64,000 nt of DNA from CBDHHC01 sp050633205 (GTDB lineage Bacteria > Pseudomonadota > Alphaproteobacteria > Rhizobiales > CBDHHC01), in assembly GCA_050633205.1 (NCBI GenBank), contig JBOEGA010000003.1:1-64000 (forward strand), written 5' to 3'. A program made the translations under genes and the position numbers. The notes beneath the pieces are model-generated. The model saw nothing but the letters and a program-made list of their open reading frames with translations. It did not search any database and had not been told where the DNA came from. This document shows, in pieces, positions 50,545 through 60,429 of this stretch (position 1 is its first letter; each line of letters opens with the position of its first letter).

Positions 50545-51945
50545 ATGAACGAGCCTCTTTGGCGAATTTCCAGTATTGCTGCCGCAACTGACGGGGAATG
50601 TCAGTTTGACGTTGATGCAGAGATTTCAGGGATTTCTATTGACAGCCGTACCCTTAACAAGGGTGATCTTTATATTGCGATCGTCGGTGATGTCCATGAT
50701 GGACATCGATTTGTTGAGGCTGCTCTGAAGGCAGGTGCAGGGGCTGCACTGGTTCGCAAGGATTATAAGCCTGAGGGGGATGTGGGTCCTCTTATATATG
50801 TTGATGATACACTGCGTGCCATGGAAGCTCTTGGGCAGGCAGCAAGAGGGCGGACGGATGCCAGGGTTATTGCTGTTACGGGTTCTGTTGGAAAGACAGG
50901 CACGAAGGAAGCTTTAAGGCAATGTCTTGAGGGGCAGGGTAAAATTCATGCCTCTGTAAAATCCTTTAATAATCACTGGGGAGTGCCGATTTCACTGTCC
51001 CGTATGCCTGCTGATACAGATTACGGGGTGTTTGAGGTTGGTATGAACCATCCGGGTGAAATTACTCCGCTTGTCAGGTTTATAAGGCCGCATATTGCTA
51101 TTATTACGACTGTTGAACCGGTCCATATTGAGTTTTTCAAGTCTGTTGAAGAGATTGCTGCGGCCAAGGCCGAGATTTTTGATGGTCTGGAAGCTGGTGG
51201 CATTGCCATTCTGAACAGAGATAATCCGCATTTTGAATTTTTGAAAGGGCGCGCTGCCGAGATCGGAGCACGTGTTGTTCCATTTGGAGAGCATGAAGAG
51301 GCTGAAGCCCGGATTCTGAATGTTGAACTGCACCCCGACCGTTCCGAGGTGACTGCCGATCTGCTGGGGCAGGAAATTCGCTTTACTATGGGCATTCCCG
51401 GCAAGCATCTGGTGATGAATTCAATGGCTGTGCTGGCTGCTATCAAGCTGGCCGGGGCAGATGTGGAGAAGGCAGCAGCAGTTCTGGCGAATTTGCAGGC
51501 TGAGGAGGGGAGAGGCGCTAAAGAGGTTATTGCTCTGGATGGTGGTGATGTGGCTATTGTCGATGAGAGCTATAATGCGAATCCGGCTTCCATGAGAGCT
51601 GCGATTGCTTCTTTTGCACAATCCATGCAGCAAGGATATTCCAGACGTATTGTGGTTCTGGGGGATATGCTGGAGCTTGGGGACAAGGCAGAACAGCTTC
51701 ATAAAGATCTTAAAGGTCCAATACTGGATAGCGGAGTTGATCTTGTTTTTGCCTGTGGGGAACAGATGTCCGGTCTATTTTCGACCCTTCCTGCCACTTT
51801 ACAGGGGAATTGTGCTGCGAATTCAGAGGAATTAATTCCTGAATTATTAAAAGCGCTGGGACCCGGTGATGCTATTATGGTAAAAGGGTCGCTGGGAAGT
51901 CGTATGGGGCCAGTTGTTGAAGCCTTGAAAAAGCACTTCAGATAG
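50545..51945 (+). CDS. murF: UDP-N-acetylmuramoyl-tripeptide-D-alanyl-D-alanine ligase MurF
   Basis: A protein of 466 residues with the Mur ligase P-loop TGSVGKTGTKEALR and the SYNANPASMRAAI motif. It adds D-Ala-D-Ala to the UDP-linked tripeptide. AGGAG lies nine bases before the ATG. Order murE-murF-mraY-murD is standard for the dcw cluster. Confidence 0.95.
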   Translation: MNEPLWRISSIAAATDGECQFDVDAEISGISIDSRTLNKGDLYIAIVGDVHDGHRFVEAALKAGAGAALVRKDYKPEGDVGPLIYVDDTLRAMEALGQAARGRTDARVIAVTGSVGKTGTKEALRQCLEGQGKIHASVKSFNNHWGVPISLSRMPADTDYGVFEVGMNHPGEITPLVRFIRPHIAIITTVEPVHIEFFKSVEEIAAAKAEIFDGLEAGGIAILNRDNPHFEFLKGRAAEIGARVVPFGEHEEAEARILNVELHPDRSEVTADLLGQEIRFTMGIPGKHLVMNSMAVLAAIKLAGADVEKAAAVLANLQAEEGRGAKEVIALDGGDVAIVDESYNANPASMRAAIASFAQSMQQGYSRRIVVLGDMLELGDKAEQLHKDLKGPILDSGVDLVFACGEQMSGLFSTLPATLQGNCAANSEELIPELLKALGPGDAIMVKGSLGSRMGPVVEALKKHFR

Positions 51946-52050
51946 GGTTATTAAACGGCTAAGGTATTTTCGTCATTGGGCTGGGGGCAGGGCCTAAAGC
52001 ACAAGGCAGCGTATACCCCTTAAGGGGATTGTGAAGAATAAGGAAAAACA

Positions 52051-53136
52051 ATGCTTTATTACCTGGTCGAGCTGAGAGACCAAATCGGACCGTTTAACGT
52101 TTTTCAATATATCACTTTAAGAACTGGCGGAGCGATTATGACCGCCATGTTTTTTGTTTTTATGTTTGGTCCAGGACTTATTAATCTATTGCGCCTGAAG
52201 CAGGGACGTGGTCAGCCAATTCGTGAAGACGGGCCACAGAGCCATATTATTCAGAAGCAGGGCACGCCAACCATGGGTGGTCTGATGATCCTTTCAGGGA
52301 TTACCGTTTCCACGCTGTTATGGGCTAACCTCAGCAACCAGTATGTATGGATCGTGCTTTTTGTGACTTTGGGGTACGGGGCTATCGGATTTTATGATGA
52401 TTATCTGAAGGTTTCCAAACATACGCATCACGGTTTTTCCAGCAAGATACGCCTTGGCCTTGAGTTTCTGATTGCCGGTATTGCCACTATCTGGTTTGTG
52501 ACGCTGGGCAAAGGGGATACCTCCATGTCCGTAGCTGTTCCGATGCTGAAGGATTACTGGATTTATCTTGGCTGGTTCTTCGTAGTTTTCGGTATGATTG
52601 TTATTTCGGGTGCCGGTAATGCGGTCAACCTCACTGACGGTCTTGATGGTCTGGCTATCGGGCCTGTTATGATTGCTGCGGCTACGTTTGGATTGATTGC
52701 CTATCTTGTTGGACACTCTGCATTTTCAACTCACCTTCAAATTCCATATGTATCGGGTACTGGTGAACTGGCTGTTATCTGTGGTGCTATTATTGGTGCA
52801 GGGCTTGGTTTTCTCTGGTTTAATGCCCCCCCTGCCATGATTTTTATGGGGGATACCGGATCACTCGCGCTGGGCGGTGCTCTGGGGGCTATCGCGGTTG
52901 CCACCAAGCATGAGCTGGTTCTGGCGATTGTTGGTGGTCTGTTTGTGCTGGAGGCTGTGTCTGTTATTGTGCAGGTGGCTTCGTTCAAGCTGACGGGTAA
53001 AAGAGTATTCAGGATGGCGCCTATTCACCATCATTTTGAACAAAAGGGCTGGAAAGAACCGACAATTGTTATCCGTTTCTGGATTATTGCAGTTGTTCTG
53101 GCGCTTCTTGCTCTGGCAACATTGAAATTGCGTTGA
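52051..53136 (+). CDS. mraY: Phospho-N-acetylmuramoyl-pentapeptide transferase MraY
   Basis: A protein of 361 residues with about ten membrane helices. The catalytic Asp-rich motif lies in NAVNLTDGLDGLAIGP, and the HHHFEQKGW segment near the C-terminus is characteristic. It transfers the muramyl pentapeptide to undecaprenyl phosphate, making lipid I. AAGGA lies seven bases before the ATG. Confidence 0.96.
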   Translation: MLYYLVELRDQIGPFNVFQYITLRTGGAIMTAMFFVFMFGPGLINLLRLKQGRGQPIREDGPQSHIIQKQGTPTMGGLMILSGITVSTLLWANLSNQYVWIVLFVTLGYGAIGFYDDYLKVSKHTHHGFSSKIRLGLEFLIAGIATIWFVTLGKGDTSMSVAVPMLKDYWIYLGWFFVVFGMIVISGAGNAVNLTDGLDGLAIGPVMIAAATFGLIAYLVGHSAFSTHLQIPYVSGTGELAVICGAIIGAGLGFLWFNAPPAMIFMGDTGSLALGGALGAIAVATKHELVLAIVGGLFVLEAVSVIVQVASFKLTGKRVFRMAPIHHHFEQKGWKEPTIVIRFWIIAVVLALLALATLKLR

Positions 53137-53143
53137 TAGTGAT

Positions 53144-54523
53144 ATGATACCAATAACATCCTATTCGGGTAAGTCGGTTGCAGTCTTTGGCCTTGGTATG
53201 TCAGGGCTGGGGACAGCGCGTGCACTGGAGGCCGGTGGTGCCGTTGTGTCCTGCTGGGATGATGGTGAGGCTGGCCGTGCCAAAGCGGCTGAAGCGGGAT
53301 TTAATGTTGTTGATCTGAATGAGGCTGACTGGTCAGGCTTTTCATCGCTAATACTGGCTCCGGGCGTGCCGTTGACACATCCGGTTCCGCACTGGACTGT
53401 TACGAAAGCCCTGGATGCAGGTGTTGAGGTTATCGGTGATACAGAGCTGTTTTTCAGGGAGCATAAGGCTCTTGGCAGTAAGGCCAGGCTGATTGGTATT
53501 ACGGGGACAAATGGCAAATCCACGACCACTGCGCTGGTTGCCCACCTGCTAGCATCTGCCGGACGTGATGTTGAGATGGGCGGGAATATTGGCAAGGCGG
53601 TTCTGGATCTGGAGCCTTTTGCTGATGATCGTGTCTATGTGATTGAATTTTCTTCCTATCAGATTGACCTGACGCCAAGTATGCACCTTGATGCTGCCGC
53701 TCTTCTTAATGTAACTCCTGATCATATTGACCGTCACGGGACGGTTGAGAATTATGCGGGGGTTAAAGAGCATATATTCCAGAATATGCATAAAGGTCAG
53801 ACAGCTGTTATTGGTGTTGATGATATTTATTGTCAGGAGATTGCGTCCCGGCTTTATGGAGATTTTGATGTTCAGCATATATCGGTTGAGCATGATATCA
53901 AAAACGGTATCCGCGCCAATGATGGCGTACTTTATTCGGTCCGTGACGGCGAGACATCCCAGCTTGTTTCTTTGATAGGTGTTAATAATCTGCGTGGCTC
54001 CCATAACTGGCAGAATGCGGCAGTAGCTTTTGCTCTGGTGCAGAGTGTTGGTGTTTCTGCTGAAGATATTGCCAAAGGGTTTGAGATATTTCCGGGGCTT
54101 GCGCACCGGATGCAGGAAATTGCCCGTGATGGTGCCATTGTTTATGTCAATGACTCCAAAGCAACAAATGCGGATGCTGCTGCAAAAGCGCTTTCGTCCT
54201 ACGAGGAGATTTACTGGATTGTCGGTGGTGTTGCCAAGGATGGTGGTATTGACAGCCTGAAAGAATATTTTCCACGGATTGTCAAAGCCTATCTGATTGG
54301 GCAGGCTGGAGAGGACTTTTCGCAGGTTCTTGAAGGCAAGGTTCCGTTTGAACTTTCGGGCACAATTGAGCAGGCTGTTAAATCTGCGTCTCTGGATGCA
54401 AAGGTATCTCAAGGGGTCGAGCGGGTTATATTACTGTCTCCTGCCTGTGCTTCGTTTGATCAATATCCGAACTTTGCTGTCCGGGGTGATGATTTTTGCA
54501 GGGTTGTTGAGGGATTGCTCTAA
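53144..54523 (+). CDS. murD: UDP-N-acetylmuramoylalanine-D-glutamate ligase MurD
   Basis: A protein of 459 residues. N-terminal Rossmann domain (VFGLGMSGLGTARAL), P-loop GTNGKSTTTALVAHL and a C-terminal domain with LSPACASFDQYPNF. It adds D-Glu to UDP-MurNAc-L-Ala. It is the last dcw gene present here: no ftsW, murG, murC or ftsQAZ follows. Confidence 0.95.
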   Translation: MIPITSYSGKSVAVFGLGMSGLGTARALEAGGAVVSCWDDGEAGRAKAAEAGFNVVDLNEADWSGFSSLILAPGVPLTHPVPHWTVTKALDAGVEVIGDTELFFREHKALGSKARLIGITGTNGKSTTTALVAHLLASAGRDVEMGGNIGKAVLDLEPFADDRVYVIEFSSYQIDLTPSMHLDAAALLNVTPDHIDRHGTVENYAGVKEHIFQNMHKGQTAVIGVDDIYCQEIASRLYGDFDVQHISVEHDIKNGIRANDGVLYSVRDGETSQLVSLIGVNNLRGSHNWQNAAVAFALVQSVGVSAEDIAKGFEIFPGLAHRMQEIARDGAIVYVNDSKATNADAAAKALSSYEEIYWIVGGVAKDGGIDSLKEYFPRIVKAYLIGQAGEDFSQVLEGKVPFELSGTIEQAVKSASLDAKVSQGVERVILLSPACASFDQYPNFAVRGDDFCRVVEGLL

Positions 54524-54571
54524 AGAGCGATGTTGTTTTATTTAATATAATTTCATTTCGGGGCTTTTGTT

Positions 54572-55372
54572 ATGTCTCAAGATATATCAGAGGATGAGGT
54601 GTCTTCTGCCTGGGATAGCAATGCTTCCCAGTGGACGGCTGATGTACGTGCGGGATTTGACCTTTATCGTGAGCTTTATACGTTTCCCGAGTTTCTTAAA
54701 TTTATCCCGGATATTGCGGGTTGTGATGTTCTGGATCTTGGATGTGGTGAAGGAACCAATACGCGGAAATTCTTCGAACTTGGTGCGAGGGTAACAGGGA
54801 TCGATATTTCCCAGTCCATGCTGGATGAGGCTATTCTGGAGGAACAGAAAGATCCCAGAGACATTCAATATTACCGGACATCATTTACTGATTTAAGCCG
54901 CTTTTCCGATAACTCTTTTGACCATGCTTTGTCGACTATGGCTTTGATGGATGGTCCGGATTTTGATCTGGCGATGAAGGAGGCTTTCAGGGTTTTGAAG
55001 CCCGGTGGGCATCTGGTTTTTAGTGTGTTGCATCCCTGTTTTATGACGTCTGGTTTTAAGTGGATACTTTCTGATGATGGAATGCATGAAGGTTTATGTG
55101 TGAGCCGTTATTTTGAAGAGGGTGGTTATACTGAAGAGTGGAAGTTCAGCAAGCGTCCGGGGGAAGATGATGTGCCTTTGTTCAGGATACCAAGGTTTCC
55201 CAAAAAGCTGTCTGATTATATAAACAGTGTTATTGGTGCCGGGTTTAAGTTAAGTTCACTTGCTGAACCACGACCAGATAAAGCGTTATCAGAAAAACAT
55301 GAATGGTTGAAACGCTGGTATGATCATGCGCCTCTCGTGCTTTTTGTGAGCGCAGTTAAAGACATAAAATGA
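54572..55372 (+). CDS. Class I SAM-dependent methyltransferase
   Basis: A protein of 266 residues with the AdoMet motif VLDLGCGEGTNTRKF, then GIDISQSMLDEA and the post-motif VLKPGGHLVFSVLHPC. The substrate is unknown. It sits just after murD with a weak ribosome site and no evident functional link to the dcw genes. Confidence 0.85.
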   Translation: MSQDISEDEVSSAWDSNASQWTADVRAGFDLYRELYTFPEFLKFIPDIAGCDVLDLGCGEGTNTRKFFELGARVTGIDISQSMLDEAILEEQKDPRDIQYYRTSFTDLSRFSDNSFDHALSTMALMDGPDFDLAMKEAFRVLKPGGHLVFSVLHPCFMTSGFKWILSDDGMHEGLCVSRYFEEGGYTEEWKFSKRPGEDDVPLFRIPRFPKKLSDYINSVIGAGFKLSSLAEPRPDKALSEKHEWLKRWYDHAPLVLFVSAVKDIK

Positions 55373-55440
55373 CTATTTCTGTCAGTATTTCAACAAAATA
55401 GCTTTATAGGTTCACCATAATAACTATATGGGAGGTTGTT

Positions 55441-55752
55441 ATGGTAGACATTATCAAGGTATTTGCCGAGCAGTTTGGTCTGGTGGCACTTTATGCTGTT
55501 ATTGTTTTGTATATGGGCTTTACTGCGAATGGGCTGAAGCATCTGATTTTTATGCTTGGTATCGTTTGCGGTGTTTTTATAACCATGTTTCAGGCGTTTA
55601 ATCTGAAATCACAATTTGGTTTTCTGGATGTGACGCAGTTTGTGCCGGTATCGCAGGATATCGGGAATATAGCTGTGGCTGTTGTGTTTGTTTATGTTCT
55701 TGGCTTTGTGGCCTATGGACTGAAGCAAACTATTGCGCCGAGTGAAGCCTGA
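55441..55752 (+). CDS. Small membrane protein, 103 residues
   Basis: Three hydrophobic segments (LVALYAVIVLYMGFTANG, LIFMLGIVCGVFITMF, IAVAVVFVYVLGFVAYG), no recognised family. GGAGG lies six bases before the ATG. It is convergent with serB, ending four bases from it. Confidence 0.65.
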   Translation: MVDIIKVFAEQFGLVALYAVIVLYMGFTANGLKHLIFMLGIVCGVFITMFQAFNLKSQFGFLDVTQFVPVSQDIGNIAVAVVFVYVLGFVAYGLKQTIAPSEA

Positions 55753-55755
55753 GTT

Positions 55756-56652
55756 TTATTCCACAAACTCTTCGCGCTTGTAGCCTTGCATAAACAGTAG
55801 TGCGGTCAGGTCGCCATAGTTGACCTGGGCGTCAGCTTTTTCGGCTACGACCTGTTTTGCGTGAAATGCTACGCCGAGGCCTGCTGCTTCGATCATTGCG
55901 AGATCGTTAGCGCCGTCTCCTACAGCCAGAGTTTCATCTGATTGCAGGTTATTTTCTTTTGCAAATTCGTTGAGGGATGCGAGTTTTGCTTCCCTGCCAA
56001 GGATCGGTTCAATCACGTTGCCAGTCAAAGCGCCATTTTCGATTTCGAGAATGTTTGCGCGATTGATATGGAAGCCAACCATGTCGGCTATTCTGCTGGT
56101 GAAAAATGTAAAGCCGCCAGAGACGAGTGCTGTATAGGCTCCGTTTTTACTCATGGTCTGCACCAGAGTTTTTGCGCCTGGTGTCAGCTCCAGGTTTTTT
56201 TCGATGACCTGCTGAAGTGTGTTTTCATCCAGTCCTTTGAGAAGGGCAACACGTTCCTTTAAAGCGCTGTCGAAATTCAGTTCGCCGTTCATTGCGCGTT
56301 CGGTAATGACTGATACCTTTTCGCGAAGGCCAGCAAAGTCTGCTATTTCGTCGATACATTCCTGCTGTATTATTGTTGAGTCCATATCAGCGATAAGGAG
56401 CTTTTTCTTCAGGGTATCGTAGGGCCGGACAGCTATATCGATCGGGTATTGTTCATATTTCTGGCGGATATGTTGCTCAATGACGGGCAGGTCAATTGCC
56501 GAGGCTTCAAATCTGATAAGCAGGGCTTCTTCTTTTGACAGCCATTCAACCTGCTGGGCGTCTGGCAAGTATTTTGATGTAGATGTCACATCATCTTCAG
56601 TCAGTGGGCAGACTTGCGGGTTGCTGATTAAGATGAGTGCTTGTGATGCCAT
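55756..56652 (-). CDS. serB: Phosphoserine phosphatase
   Basis: A protein of 298 residues. An N-terminal ACT-like regulatory region (about 80 residues) precedes the HAD domain, with DMDST (nucleophile Asp) in LLIADMDSTIIQQECIDEIADFAG, the SGGFTFFT motif, and GDGANDLAMI binding magnesium. It removes phosphate from phosphoserine, the last step of serine synthesis. Confidence 0.94.
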   Translation of the reverse strand: MASQALILISNPQVCPLTEDDVTSTSKYLPDAQQVEWLSKEEALLIRFEASAIDLPVIEQHIRQKYEQYPIDIAVRPYDTLKKKLLIADMDSTIIQQECIDEIADFAGLREKVSVITERAMNGELNFDSALKERVALLKGLDENTLQQVIEKNLELTPGAKTLVQTMSKNGAYTALVSGGFTFFTSRIADMVGFHINRANILEIENGALTGNVIEPILGREAKLASLNEFAKENNLQSDETLAVGDGANDLAMIEAAGLGVAFHAKQVVAEKADAQVNYGDLTALLFMQGYKREEFVE

Positions 56653-56787
56653 GATGCCCGGTTCGCTTTATAGTGTTGTTTGTTGATGATCTGTGTTTTG
56701 TCCCTGAATTGTTAGTACAGGGCATTTTACAGAACCTATAACGGAAAAGTTCTTGAGAAGTAAAAGCATTTTATCCTAAATAAATCT

Positions 56788-57660
56788 ATGGGAAAAATTG
56801 ACGCCATTCTTATTGCCGGGCCTACGGCCAGCGGAAAGTCTGCATTTGCTATTGAGCAGGCGCAGAAAAATAACGGTATTATTGTTAATTCAGATTCAAT
56901 GCAGGTTTACAAGGAGTTGCGGGTTCTGACCGCACGTCCCAGTATTGAAGATGAGGCTGTGGTTCCGCATTGTATGTACGGGAATGTTAGCGGAGCAACT
57001 GCCTATTCGGTTGGTCAGTGGTATGAGGATGTGAAGCTGGTTCTGGAAGATTGCCGGCAATCGGGAACTGTACCTGTGTTTACAGGTGGGACGGGCATGT
57101 ATTTTTCTGCGCTTCTTGGAGGGCTTTCTCCAGTTCCGCCTGTTCCTGATGATATTCGGGAGTACTGGCGCAAACAGGCGCTTGAGGTTGGTGCCCCTGT
57201 TTTGCATAAAATGCTGCAGGAGCGTGATCCGCTTATGGCAGGGCAATTAAGACCGTCTGATCCACAGAGACTGGCCCGTGCACTGGAAGTTTTTGATGCG
57301 ACAGGGATTTCTCTTTGTGAATGGCAGAAAAAACCCGGGGTTCCGCTTATTGATGAGGCAAAGGTTGAGAAATATGTGATCTCGCCTGAGCGGGATATGC
57401 TGTATGACAGGTGTAACCGGCGGTTTGATATTATGATAGAGCAGGGGGCTCTTAAGGAAGTTGAAGAGCTTAGTGCCAGGAATTTTCATCCGGATTTACC
57501 GATTATGAGGGCTTTAGGTGTAAAACCTATACAGGACTATTTAAGCGGGAAAATGTCTCTGGAAGAGGTTGCCGAGATATCGAAGCGTGATACGCGGCGT
57601 TATGCGAAAAGACAGCTAACATGGCTTCGAGGTAATATGATTGCGTGGAATTGGATGTAA
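56788..57660 (+). CDS. miaA: tRNA dimethylallyltransferase
   Basis: A protein of 290 residues with P-loop GPTASGKSAF, the DSMQVYKEL motif with the catalytic Asp and the LTARPS segment. It adds an isopentenyl group to A37 of tRNAs reading UNN codons. A terminator (57668-57712) follows. Confidence 0.95.
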   Translation: MGKIDAILIAGPTASGKSAFAIEQAQKNNGIIVNSDSMQVYKELRVLTARPSIEDEAVVPHCMYGNVSGATAYSVGQWYEDVKLVLEDCRQSGTVPVFTGGTGMYFSALLGGLSPVPPVPDDIREYWRKQALEVGAPVLHKMLQERDPLMAGQLRPSDPQRLARALEVFDATGISLCEWQKKPGVPLIDEAKVEKYVISPERDMLYDRCNRRFDIMIEQGALKEVEELSARNFHPDLPIMRALGVKPIQDYLSGKMSLEEVAEISKRDTRRYAKRQLTWLRGNMIAWNWM

Positions 57661-57667
57661 AAGTAAT

Positions 57668-57712
57668 ATATGGAAAGAATTTTGCGAAAAAATTTCCATA
57701 TTATATTTTTTT
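57668..57712 (+). terminator. Terminator after miaA
   Basis: ATATGGAAA pairs with TTTCCATAT across a 16-base loop, followed by a T-tract (57705-57712). Confidence 0.75.
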
Positions 57713-57851
57713 GATGTTGACCAATGGTGGTTCAGCAGATACCTTGCATGCTTCTTTGTTGCAGTGCGCCCAAAACTGTGTGGGGTACTCCGGATTAATT
57801 GCTGATCCGCAAGGGAAATCTAATCAATAAGCAAAGATAGAAACTTTGGAA

Positions 57852-57870
57852 GGCGCTATATGAAAGCGCC
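57852..57870 (+). other. Hairpin in the ilvB leader
   Basis: GGCGCT-7-AGCGCC lies 35 bases before the ilvB start and 19 bases before its GGAAGGAG site. No leader peptide rich in Leu/Val/Ile was found, so classical attenuation is not supported, but the stem could affect expression. Confidence 0.35.
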
Positions 57871-57904
57871 GATAATATAATACGGCCGGAAGGAGTAAGC
57901 GGCG

Positions 57905-59671
57905 ATGTCAGGAGAAATGACCGGCGCAGAGATAGTTCTCAAAGCGCTAGCCGACCAGAATGTTGAGCATATATTCGGTTATCCAGGTGGTGCAGTGCTG
58001 CCAATTTATGATGAAATATTCAAGCAGGATAAAATTGAACATATTCTCGTCCGTCATGAGCAAGGGGCAACCCATGCTGCGGAAGGGTATGCGCGTTCAA
58101 CTGGTAAAGTCGGTGTGGTCCTGGTGACATCCGGTCCCGGTGCTACGAATGCAGTTACCGGCTTGACTGATGCGTTGATGGACTCCATCCCGATGGTTTG
58201 TATTACAGGTCAGGTTGCGACTTCCTTTATCGGCAGTGATGCTTTTCAGGAGTGTGATACTGTTGGTATTACACGGCCCTGCACGAAGCATAATTATCTG
58301 GTTAAGGATATTGCAGACCTTCCACGGATACTGCATGAGGCATTTTTTGTGGCTTCTAATGGTCGTCCCGGTCCTGTTGTTGTTGATATTCCAAAGGATA
58401 TTCAGTTTGCATCGGGGCGTTATACAGGCCCGTCGAATGTTATTCACAAGACCTATCGCCCCAAGCTGAAAGCGGAAGACAGTTCTATCCGTGAAGCAGT
58501 TGAGATGCTGTCCAAGGCGAAGAAGCCTTTGTTCTATACTGGCGGTGGCGTTATTAACTCTGGCAAGATTGCAAGTCAGTTGCTTACGCAGTTTGTTAAA
58601 ACTACAGGGGTTCCGATTACCTCGACACTGATGGGGCTTGGTGCTTTTCCTGCTTCTGATGATCAGTTTCTTGGAATGCTGGGGATGCATGGTACCTATG
58701 AAGCAAACTGGGCAATGCATGACTGTGATGTGATGGTTTGTATCGGAGCGCGTTTTGATGACCGGATTACCGGGCGTCTTGATGCTTTTGCACCGAACTC
58801 AAAGAAAATCCATATTGATATTGATCCGTCCTCGATTAACAAGAATGTTAAAGTTGACCTGCCAATTGTTGGTGATGTGGCTTATGTTCTTGAGGATCTT
58901 ATTCGGGTATGGCGATCCCGTTCAGCGAGCGTAGACCAGAAAGCACTGAAAAGCTGGTGGAAGCAGATTAAAGAATGGCGTTCCAAGCAATGTCTGAATT
59001 ACAAGCAGAGCAAAGACGTGATTATGCCTCAATATGCTATTCAGCGTCTTTATGAGCTAACGAAAGACCGAGATACGTATATCACGACTGAAGTTGGCCA
59101 GCATCAGATGTGGGCTGCGCAGTATTACAAGTTTGATGAGCCTAACAGATGGATGACGTCTGGTGGTCTTGGAACTATGGGGTATGGATTGCCTGCGGCT
59201 CTTGGTGTTCAGATTGCTCACCCTGATTCACTGGTTATCGATATTGCCGGTGAAGCTTCAGTGCAAATGACAATGCAGGAGATGTCTACGGCGTTGCAGT
59301 ATAATGCGCCGATCAAGATATTTATTCTGAATAACGAATATATGGGTATGGTTCGTCAGTGGCAGCAGTTGTTGCATGGGGCGCGTTATTCTCATAGTTA
59401 TTCTGAAGCTCTGCCTGACTTTGTCAAGCTTGCTGAGGCGTATGGTGGTGTTGGTATTCGTGCTGATAAACCGGATGAGCTGGATGATGCCATTCGTGAA
59501 ATGATATCGGTTGACAAGCCTGTGCTGTTTGATTGCCGCGTGCATAAAGTTGCGAACTGCTTCCCGATGATCCCATCTGGTGAGGCACATAACTGTATGT
59601 TGCTGGACTCTGAAGCTACTGAGGAAAGCATTGCAAATGCAATTTCCGATGAAGGCAAGGTGCTGGTATAA
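57905..59671 (+). CDS. ilvB: Acetolactate synthase large subunit
   Basis: A protein of 588 residues, ThDP-dependent. The catalytic Glu lies in RHEQGATHAAEGYAR, and the cofactor-binding region is GEASVQMTMQEMSTAL, the alphaproteobacterial version of the GDG motif. It makes acetolactate or acetohydroxybutyrate, the first step of branched-chain amino acid synthesis. The start ATG 57905 has AAGGAGT before it. ilvN follows 32 bases downstream. Confidence 0.95.
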   Translation: MSGEMTGAEIVLKALADQNVEHIFGYPGGAVLPIYDEIFKQDKIEHILVRHEQGATHAAEGYARSTGKVGVVLVTSGPGATNAVTGLTDALMDSIPMVCITGQVATSFIGSDAFQECDTVGITRPCTKHNYLVKDIADLPRILHEAFFVASNGRPGPVVVDIPKDIQFASGRYTGPSNVIHKTYRPKLKAEDSSIREAVEMLSKAKKPLFYTGGGVINSGKIASQLLTQFVKTTGVPITSTLMGLGAFPASDDQFLGMLGMHGTYEANWAMHDCDVMVCIGARFDDRITGRLDAFAPNSKKIHIDIDPSSINKNVKVDLPIVGDVAYVLEDLIRVWRSRSASVDQKALKSWWKQIKEWRSKQCLNYKQSKDVIMPQYAIQRLYELTKDRDTYITTEVGQHQMWAAQYYKFDEPNRWMTSGGLGTMGYGLPAALGVQIAHPDSLVIDIAGEASVQMTMQEMSTALQYNAPIKIFILNNEYMGMVRQWQQLLHGARYSHSYSEALPDFVKLAEAYGGVGIRADKPDELDDAIREMISVDKPVLFDCRVHKVANCFPMIPSGEAHNCMLLDSEATEESIANAISDEGKVLV

Positions 59672-59703
59672 GGGAGGTTGGGCTTACTGCCTGACAAAGA
59701 GAT

Positions 59704-60216
59704 ATGACTACAGATAAAAATCTTGAGCAGCATACATTATCAGTTCTTGTCGATAACGAGCCAGGAGTTCTGGCTCGTGTTACAGGATTGTTTTCGGGGC
59801 GGGCTTACAATATCGACTCCCTGACTGTAACCGAGACAGAGCATGATAATCATCTTTCCAGGATTACAATTGTAACCACTGGTACTCCGGATGTTATTGA
59901 GCAGATTACCAAGCAACTTGAACGTCTGGTTCCGGTACACCGTGTGAATGATCTGACGCTGGATGGTAATTCGCTGGAACGAGAACTGGCTCTGATCAAA
60001 GTTCGTGGAAAAGGTGACAAGCGTGTTGAAGCGTTGAGACTGGCTGAAGCTTTCAGAGCGCATGTTGTTGATGCTTCAACCGAGCATTTTGTGTTTGAGC
60101 TGACGGGACGTATCAATAAAATCGAGCAGTTTATCATGCTGATGATGCCGCTTGGACTAGTTGAAGTCTCCAGAACCGGTATGGCAGCAATTGCACGTGG
60201 TGCCGAGCCAATTTAG
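59704..60216 (+). CDS. ilvN: Acetolactate synthase small regulatory subunit
   Basis: A protein of 170 residues. The N-terminal ACT domain (LSVLVDNEPGVLARVTGLFSGRAYNIDSLTV) binds valine for feedback inhibition; the C-terminal half completes the family pattern. With IlvB it forms the holoenzyme. Confidence 0.95.
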   Translation: MTTDKNLEQHTLSVLVDNEPGVLARVTGLFSGRAYNIDSLTVTETEHDNHLSRITIVTTGTPDVIEQITKQLERLVPVHRVNDLTLDGNSLERELALIKVRGKGDKRVEALRLAEAFRAHVVDASTEHFVFELTGRINKIEQFIMLMMPLGLVEVSRTGMAAIARGAEPI

Positions 60217-60250
60217 AGACAGAATATCTTCTGTAATTGAATATATATTA

Positions 60251-60278
60251 AGCCCGGCCCTGTTGCCGGGCTTTTTTA
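60251..60278 (+). terminator. Terminator of the ilvBN operon
   Basis: AGCCCGG pairs with CCGGGCT across an 8-base loop and is followed by six Ts. Confidence 0.88.
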
Positions 60279-60429
60279 TAAGAGATATCAAAACTTTAAT
60301 ATCAGCTGGTCGCTTCACCTTATTAAGTATTAAGACAAAAGTTTAAGAATCTTGAACTTTTGTCTTGTTCTGTCCAGAAAAAGGCCTATATTAGAAGAAA
60401 CATACTTCTCAGTAGGTGGTATCCTTATT

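Noticed and set aside
57661..57904. Classical attenuator with leader peptide before ilvB
   Set aside because: A terminator for miaA and a short hairpin are present, but no leader peptide with branched-chain codon runs was found.
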